The notes under the pieces were generated by a model that ran no database searches, was not told the origin of the DNA, and saw nothing but the letters and a program-made list of their open reading frames with translations. A stretch of 20,714 nucleotides of DNA from Croceibacterium_A sp039927815 (GTDB taxonomy: Bacteria > Pseudomonadota > Alphaproteobacteria > Sphingomonadales > Sphingomonadaceae). Of the stretch, positions 15,974 through 20,714 are shown in pieces (position 1 is the stretch's first letter; each line of letters begins with the position of its first letter). The position numbers and the translations under genes are program-made. The stretch covers positions 1-20,714 of the forward strand of contig JBDSUJ010000019.1 of the NCBI GenBank assembly GCA_039927815.1. Reading direction: 5' to 3'.

Positions 15974-16257
15974 TCAGGCACAGCGGAAGAACGCGGCCGC
16001 ACTGCAGCATTGGGCCACATTACCCATTGTTAACACAGGAACCGCGCCCCACTTTTCCGGTTTAAAGCTAAGTGAGACCGGAAAACCGCGGGATTGGCGG
16101 GAACCGGCGGACTTGTGCAACGAGAGGGTGTCACGACCACGAACGGCGGTGCTGGCGAATCAGCTTGCCAATTCGACGTATCTATGTTGCACTGCACAAT
16201 CGAAATTTGGCTTCAGCGGCGGTGGGAGGCGCGGAGAAGCGGAGACAGGGAAAGCTC
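15974..16257 (+). promoter_or_regulatory. Intergenic region upstream of the mannoside operon
   Basis: 284 nt without a gene. It holds one clear dyad (16053-16085, listed separately) and a ribosome site (AGGGAAAG) before 16258. No intrinsic terminator for the receptor gene and no convincing sigma-70 promoter were found. The coding frame stays open upstream to 16072, but the residues look like chance translation. Confidence 0.4.
16053..16085. repeat. 9-bp inverted repeat upstream of the GT4 operon
   Basis: TTTTCCGGT (16053-16061) and ACCGGAAAA (16077-16085), perfect arms with a 15-nt centre containing TTTAAAG. The arms sit 16 nt apart start to end, so it could be a dimeric repressor site over a promoter or a leader hairpin. 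It lacks the T-run of a terminator. Confidence 0.5.
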
Positions 16258-18609
16258 ATGGCGTTTAAAGACACTGCCACGCCCGATCGACCCCCAGCCA
16301 ATGGCGCTGCGGTGCACTCACTGTTCACCAGCCTACGCCGGGCCCCGGCTCCGGTGCGGCGGATCGCGCTAATCGGAACTTTCGTGCCGCGAAAATGCGG
16401 GCTCGCCACCAACACCAACGACATTTTCGAGAAGCTGCGCCAGTTCCATCCCGGCATACAGGTGGACGTCTACGCGCTCGACGATCCCAACAGCCCGCTC
16501 GAATACGCCGGCATTGCCGGGACGATCGATTTCACTGACCCTGAGGCTTACGCGCGCGCGGCGCGGCGGATCAACGACAGCGGCGTCGATGCGGTATGGC
16601 TACAACACGAATACGGCATCTATGGCGGCCCTGACGGCGAAATGGTGTGCGACTTCGCCGATCGCCTGTGCGCGCCGATCATCCTCACCCCCCACACCGT
16701 TCTGGCCGAGCCGTCCGACCGGCAGCGGTGGATCCTCCAGCACCTCATCGAGCGGGCAAGCCGGATCATGGTGATGAGCCGGCACGCGTATCGCCTGCTC
16801 GGCGCGCTGTACGGCGCACCCGAACAGATTCTCGAGGTCATTCCCCACGGTGCCCCCGACCGGCCGTTCGGCCGCGGCGAACAGTTCAAGGCGCGGCAGG
16901 GCTTGGCCGGCAAGAACGTGCTGATGACATTCGGACTGCTGAGCCCCGGCAAAGGCCTGGAGCGGGTTATCGAAGCCCTGCCGGCGATCGTGGCCCGCCA
17001 CCCGGACACCGTCTACCGGATCGTCGGCGCCACGCATCCCAATCTCGTCGCGCACGAAGGCGAGGCCTATCGTGAGCGGTTGCAAGCCGCCGCGGAAGCG
17101 CTCGGAGTCGCCGACCATATCCTTTGGGAAAATCGCTTTCTCGACACCGAAGAGCTGCTCGACCAGCTTGAGGCGTGCGATGTCTATGTGACGCCGTATT
17201 TCAATCTCCAGCAGTCGACGTCAGGCACGCTCAGCTTTGCGGTGGCGCTAGGCAAGGCCGTCGTGTCGACGCCTTACCTGCACGCGCAGGAACTGCTCTC
17301 CGCCGACGCCGGGGTCCTGATCGATCCCGACAGCGCGCCCGCCATCGCCGCGGCGGTCAACCGCCTGCTCGACGATCCTGCGGAGCTCAACGCCCTGCAG
17401 CGCCGCGCCTATGCCCGCGGCCGGCAGACGATCTGGCCGCGGTTCGCCGATGGCGCCGCCGGCCTGATCGAATCGGCGATCGCCCCGCCCGGCCGCCCGG
17501 CGCGGATCACCGCGACCCCCGGCCTGTCCGCGGTGTTCGCGATGAGCGACGCGACCGGCATGCTCCAGCACGCGATCGACATCGTGCCCGACCGCCGCCA
17601 CGGTTATTGCGTCGATGACAACGCCCGGGCCCTGATGCTCATGAACATCGCCCAGGGCATCGGCGCCGACGAGCAGCTGCGCTGGTCGCAAATCTACGCC
17701 TCGTTCATCCAGTACGCGTGGAATGAAGAGGCCCGCGGTTTCCGCAATTTCATGCGCTACGAACGGACTTGGTGCGAAGATGTCGGCAGCGAGGATTCCA
17801 ATGGGCGCGCGTTGTGGGCGCTGGGCCACACCATTGAGAACGCGCGCGAAGCGTCGCTGCGCGACTGGGCGATGAACTGGTATCTGACTGCCCTGCCGCA
17901 CGCATCCGAGCTCGGCTCGCCGCGCGCCATCGCGTTCACCATGCTCGGGGCCGCGGCGGTTCTACGCAAAGACGCGGGGCACAAGGCCTCGCGCAAGCTG
18001 CTCGCGCAAGGGGCCGATTTTCTCCACCGCCTGCTCGTTGCCGAGCGTCGGCCGGACTGGGCCTGGTTCGAGGCAGTGCTGGGTTACGACAACCCGCGCC
18101 TGCCGCAGGCGCTGATCGAAGCTGGGAGCGCGCTCGACAATGATGCGTGGACCGCGGCCGGGCTCGAGACGCTCGAGTGGATTGCCGAGCAGCAAATCTC
18201 CGCCAGCGGGTATTTCCGGCCGATCGGGTCGGAGACGTTCGGCAAGCGACACGGGCATCTGCCGTTCGACCAGCAACCGCTCGAGGCCCAGGCCGCGATC
18301 GAAGCGGCCGCCGCAGCCTACGCGGCGACGCGCGATCCGAAGTGGAGGACGCATGCCGAGGCGGCCTATGGATGGTTCTTCGGGGCCAACGATCGCGGCG
18401 TGGTTCTCGCCGATGTTGCCACCGGGCGCTGCCGCGACGGGATCAACCCGCGCGGGCTGAACCGAAATTGCGGGGCAGAATCGATCCTGGCCTTTCAATT
18501 GGCGCATTATTCCGTGCTAGCGCTCGCCGGCGCGCCAAAGCGTGATTCGGTTGGAGGTGAGAGTGGGCCTAGAGGGCGCGTGGCCGAACAGTCCGTTGCA
18601 TATCCTTGA
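16258..18609 (+). CDS. GT4 glycosyltransferase fused to an (alpha/alpha)-barrel glycosidase-like domain
   Basis: 783 aa, two domains. Residues about 34-410 are a GT-B, GT4-type glycosyltransferase: RIALIGTFVPRKCGLATNTNDI at the start, LQHEYGIYGG, TFGLLSPGKGLERVIEALP with a donor-binding Lys, and QQSTSGTLSFAVALGKAVVSTPY, where the usual E-x7-E has become a Gln/Ser version. Residues about 420-775 are helical and repeat-like, with HGYCVDDNARALMLM, SNGRALWALGHTI, ASGYFRPIGSE and NRNCGAESILAFQLAHY. This resembles a six-hairpin glycosidase barrel. ATG at 16258 (MAFKDTATPD) is chosen for its ribosome site. GH130 and manA follow, so mannose transfer is the likely chemistry (inferred). The product glycan is unknown. 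Confidence 0.83.
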   Translation: MAFKDTATPDRPPANGAAVHSLFTSLRRAPAPVRRIALIGTFVPRKCGLATNTNDIFEKLRQFHPGIQVDVYALDDPNSPLEYAGIAGTIDFTDPEAYARAARRINDSGVDAVWLQHEYGIYGGPDGEMVCDFADRLCAPIILTPHTVLAEPSDRQRWILQHLIERASRIMVMSRHAYRLLGALYGAPEQILEVIPHGAPDRPFGRGEQFKARQGLAGKNVLMTFGLLSPGKGLERVIEALPAIVARHPDTVYRIVGATHPNLVAHEGEAYRERLQAAAEALGVADHILWENRFLDTEELLDQLEACDVYVTPYFNLQQSTSGTLSFAVALGKAVVSTPYLHAQELLSADAGVLIDPDSAPAIAAAVNRLLDDPAELNALQRRAYARGRQTIWPRFADGAAGLIESAIAPPGRPARITATPGLSAVFAMSDATGMLQHAIDIVPDRRHGYCVDDNARALMLMNIAQGIGADEQLRWSQIYASFIQYAWNEEARGFRNFMRYERTWCEDVGSEDSNGRALWALGHTIENAREASLRDWAMNWYLTALPHASELGSPRAIAFTMLGAAAVLRKDAGHKASRKLLAQGADFLHRLLVAERRPDWAWFEAVLGYDNPRLPQALIEAGSALDNDAWTAAGLETLEWIAEQQISASGYFRPIGSETFGKRHGHLPFDQQPLEAQAAIEAAAAAYAATRDPKWRTHAEAAYGWFFGANDRGVVLADVATGRCRDGINPRGLNRNCGAESILAFQLAHYSVLALAGAPKRDSVGGESGPRGRVAEQSVAYP

Positions 18610-19873
18610 GGAGAGGCTTCACGCCGATCCTTCACGCGTAGTCCTGCGTCCCTTCCATCTCGGCTGGCAGGCCAAAAACGCTACCAGCAACCGCGCTTTG
18701 CTGCTGGTCAAGGACGTGCTGGCGCTGAGCGAGAACCAGGTACGGACCGAATACGCCCGCGTCCGCCGAGATTTTGCCACGCGCCATTGGCAGACCGAGA
18801 AGATGTTCGAAGAGCGTTTTGCCGAAGTCGAGGATACCCTCGACATCGAATTCGATGAGGTTTCAGACACGCGCAAGCGTCTGATCGGGGCGTTTTTCTG
18901 CCACGAATACACGTACGCCGCCGCCGCGCTGATGAACCCTTCGATCGTGCCGCACCCCGACCAGTCGGGGATTAGCCCCGATGCGGTGCGGTTCGTGATG
19001 AGCTTGCGGGCCGTCGGCGAGGGCCACATCAGCTCGGTCGCGTTTCGCGAAGGGATCGCTTATTCCAACGGCACTTTCACGCTGTGGCCTCAGGGCGCCT
19101 TCGCCACCTCGGTCGAACTCGAAGACGCCTCGCTTGCCGACAGCGACGCCGGGGTCATCGTCAACCGCCATTCCGAAAGCAGCCTGTCCAATACCGTGAT
19201 CTTTCCGATCACCGAGCAGCAACGCGGCGGACTGGAGGACTTGCGCCTGGTGCGGTTCGACCACGGCGGCGGCGAATTCGAATGGATCGGTACGTACACC
19301 GCCTATTCGGGCCGTTCGATCCGCTCCGAATTGTTGCGCACGGTCGATTTCCGCCGCTTCCTGCTCGAACCGATCGAAGGGCGCGCCGGCCGCAACAAGG
19401 GCATGGCGCTGTTCCCGCAGAAGATCGGCAACAAGTACATGATGGTCGGGCGCCAGGACGGCAAGAACCTGTTCCTGTTGCGGTCTGACCGGATCGACCG
19501 GTGGAATTCAGAAGGCGTGCTGCTGATGGAGCCCAAGTATCCGTGGGAATTCATCCAGATCGGCAATTGCGGCAGCCCCATCCGGACCGACGCGGGTTGG
19601 TTGCTGTTCACCCACGGGGTGGGCGCGATGCGCAAGTATTCGCTCGGCTGCGCCCTGCTCGACCTCACCGACCCGTCCAAGATCATCGGCCGGACCAAGG
19701 AACCCGTGCTGACCGCGGTAGATGCGGACCGATCCGGCTATGTTCCCAACGTGGTCTACACCTGCGGCGCGCTCAAGGTTGGGGAACGGCTGCTGCTGCC
19801 ATACGGCATTTCGGACAGCGCAGTCGGCTTCGCCACGGTGAAGATCCCGGAATTGATGGACCTGATGGTGTGA
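18563..19873 (+). CDS. GH130 family mannoside phosphorylase/hydrolase
   Basis: 436 aa from GTG 18563. Five-bladed-propeller GH130 features include DPSRVVLRPFHLGW, NPSIVPHPDQ, SLRAVGEGHISSVAF, GGLEDLRLVRF with the catalytic-type Asp226 after Glu225, NKGMALFPQKIGNKYMM, and GWLLFTHGVGAMRKYSLG. GH130 enzymes cleave or form beta-mannosides, mostly by phosphorolysis giving mannose-1-phosphate; some members hydrolyse. Here the site reads EDLR rather than the EDPR of the well-studied phosphorylases, so the subfamily differs. A strong GGAGGTGA ribosome site (18553-18560) selects GTG 18563 over GTG 18542; no early ATG exists. The gene overlaps the GT4 gene by 47 nt, implying coupled expression. Confidence 0.86.
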   Translation: MGLEGAWPNSPLHILEERLHADPSRVVLRPFHLGWQAKNATSNRALLLVKDVLALSENQVRTEYARVRRDFATRHWQTEKMFEERFAEVEDTLDIEFDEVSDTRKRLIGAFFCHEYTYAAAALMNPSIVPHPDQSGISPDAVRFVMSLRAVGEGHISSVAFREGIAYSNGTFTLWPQGAFATSVELEDASLADSDAGVIVNRHSESSLSNTVIFPITEQQRGGLEDLRLVRFDHGGGEFEWIGTYTAYSGRSIRSELLRTVDFRRFLLEPIEGRAGRNKGMALFPQKIGNKYMMVGRQDGKNLFLLRSDRIDRWNSEGVLLMEPKYPWEFIQIGNCGSPIRTDAGWLLFTHGVGAMRKYSLGCALLDLTDPSKIIGRTKEPVLTAVDADRSGYVPNVVYTCGALKVGERLLLPYGISDSAVGFATVKIPELMDLMV

Positions 19874-19890
19874 GGCGGCGTTAGGCAGAG

Positions 19891-20697
19891 ATGCTCCTGG
19901 AAACCCGAACCGTCGAGAAGCCGTGGGGCAAGGACGCCCTGCCCGCTCCGTTCGCCACGCCATTGGGCCAGCGTATCGGGGAGATCTGGTTCGAACCCCC
20001 GCCCGATCTGCCCCAGTTGCTGGTCAAGTACATCTTCACCAGCGAGAAGCTGTCGGTCCAGGTCCATCCAAGCGATGCCCAGACCGAGGCCGCGGGTCTC
20101 GGCAAGCAAGGCAAGGAAGAATGCTGGCTGGTGATCGATGCCGAGCCCGGCGCCACGCTCGGCATCGGCTTTCACGAGGCTGTCGATAGCGCCGCGATGC
20201 GCGCCGCCGCGCTCGACGGCAGCATCGAACAACTGCTGGTGTGGCACGCCATCAAGCCGGGGGATTTCTACTACATCCCCGCCAATACCGTGCACGCGAT
20301 CGGGCCCGGCTGCTCGATCATCGAGATCCAGCAGAACTCCGACATCACGTATCGGCTGTACGATTACGGTCGACCTCGCGAACTCCACCTCGACGACAGC
20401 GTCCGCGTGGCTAAAGGCGAGCCCTACGACCTGCGGCGCCATGTCCACGTCGATGGTGCGGCTACTCTAGTTGAGGGGCCTTACTTCCGCCTTGACCTGG
20501 TCACGGCCACACCGAGTCCCGAAGTCGCCCGCCGTTATGCCGGCCCGCTGTTGGTGATCCCGCGCGAAGGGATGGCACTGGTTGAGGGCGAGCCGGTAAA
20601 CCCCGGCGAATGCGCCCTGGCCGAAACGCTGGCGGCGGTGGCGTTCGCGCCTGGCGGAACTTGCCTGATTACCCAGCCGATTGCCGGGGCGCGATGA
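19891..20697 (+). CDS. manA: Mannose-6-phosphate isomerase, class I
   Basis: 268 aa cupin-type isomerase interconverting mannose-6-phosphate and fructose-6-phosphate. The metal site is visible as VQVHPSDAQ (Gln and His), GKEECWLV (Glu) and PANTVHAIG (His), with IIEIQQNSDITYRLYDYGR being the family block near the active site. It is at the short end for class I ManA, similar to compact bacterial forms. It starts 17 nt after the GH130 stop and is the last gene seen of the operon. It would connect mannose phosphates from GH130 (after a phosphomannomutase, not in the window) to central metabolism, or supply mannose for GDP-mannose. Confidence 0.93.
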   Translation: MLLETRTVEKPWGKDALPAPFATPLGQRIGEIWFEPPPDLPQLLVKYIFTSEKLSVQVHPSDAQTEAAGLGKQGKEECWLVIDAEPGATLGIGFHEAVDSAAMRAAALDGSIEQLLVWHAIKPGDFYYIPANTVHAIGPGCSIIEIQQNSDITYRLYDYGRPRELHLDDSVRVAKGEPYDLRRHVHVDGAATLVEGPYFRLDLVTATPSPEVARRYAGPLLVIPREGMALVEGEPVNPGECALAETLAAVAFAPGGTCLITQPIAGAR

Positions 20698-20714
20698 GAC
20701 GCTAGCGGCCGCGC

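Noticed and set aside
16053..16085. Terminator for the TonB receptor gene
   Set aside because: The dyad lies about 80 nt after the stop, has a 15-nt loop and is not followed by a T-run, so it is listed as a regulatory dyad instead.

Overview
The window is GC-rich, densely coded chromosomal DNA from an alphaproteobacterium, most likely a member of the Sphingomonadales. The basis is the alphaproteobacterial gene content (UPF0262, an ECF16-type sigma factor with an NrsF anti-sigma, rpoZ, TatA), the protein wording of DnaB, FtsH and omega, and a large TonB-dependent receptor next to a membrane-tethered winged-helix regulator. No tRNA, rRNA, CRISPR array, insertion sequence or phage module was found. 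The placement is by eye, without a database search.

Layout. (1) 1-2435: a metal/redox stress module. A sigma-F-like ECF factor and its NrsF anti-sigma run rightward. Divergently from them run a DUF1223 secreted thiol protein and a secreted Met/Lys/Cys-rich small protein cut by the left edge. Both divergent promoters carry a GTAAC(C/G)-N16-CG(A/T)A signature, matching the published Caulobacter sigma-F consensus as I recall it. (2) 2448-3710: a phthalate-dioxygenase-like Rieske oxygenase. (3) 3782-5702: a leftward run UPF0262 - GH25-like protein without its catalytic acids - cytidine deaminase - TatA. (4) 5806-8911: replicative helicase dnaB, a PLD-type phospholipase/cardiolipin synthase convergent to it, and rpoZ with a clear intrinsic terminator. 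(5) 9023-12299: a 19-codon leader ORF coupled to a polytopic GT-C-type glycosyltransferase, convergent with ftsH; the two stop codons share one CTAG. (6) 12492-15973: a ToxR-like membrane regulator divergent from a TonB-dependent receptor, with nested palindromes between them. (7) 16258-20697: a three-gene rightward operon of a GT4 glycosyltransferase fused to an (alpha/alpha)-barrel domain, a GH130 mannoside phosphorylase/hydrolase, and mannose-6-phosphate isomerase.

How the genes work together. The left module reads as a self-amplifying extracytoplasmic response: NrsF senses through a Cys pair and releases the sigma factor, which drives its own operon and the secreted proteins that buffer metal or thiol stress. 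The right module reads as a mannoside-building and recycling operon: GT4 assembles a glycan, GH130 could release mannose-1-phosphate, and ManA links mannose phosphates to fructose-6-phosphate. The product of this pathway is not evident. These two modules are the best candidates for under-described biology here; the middle is mostly housekeeping with several unusual translational-start arrangements.
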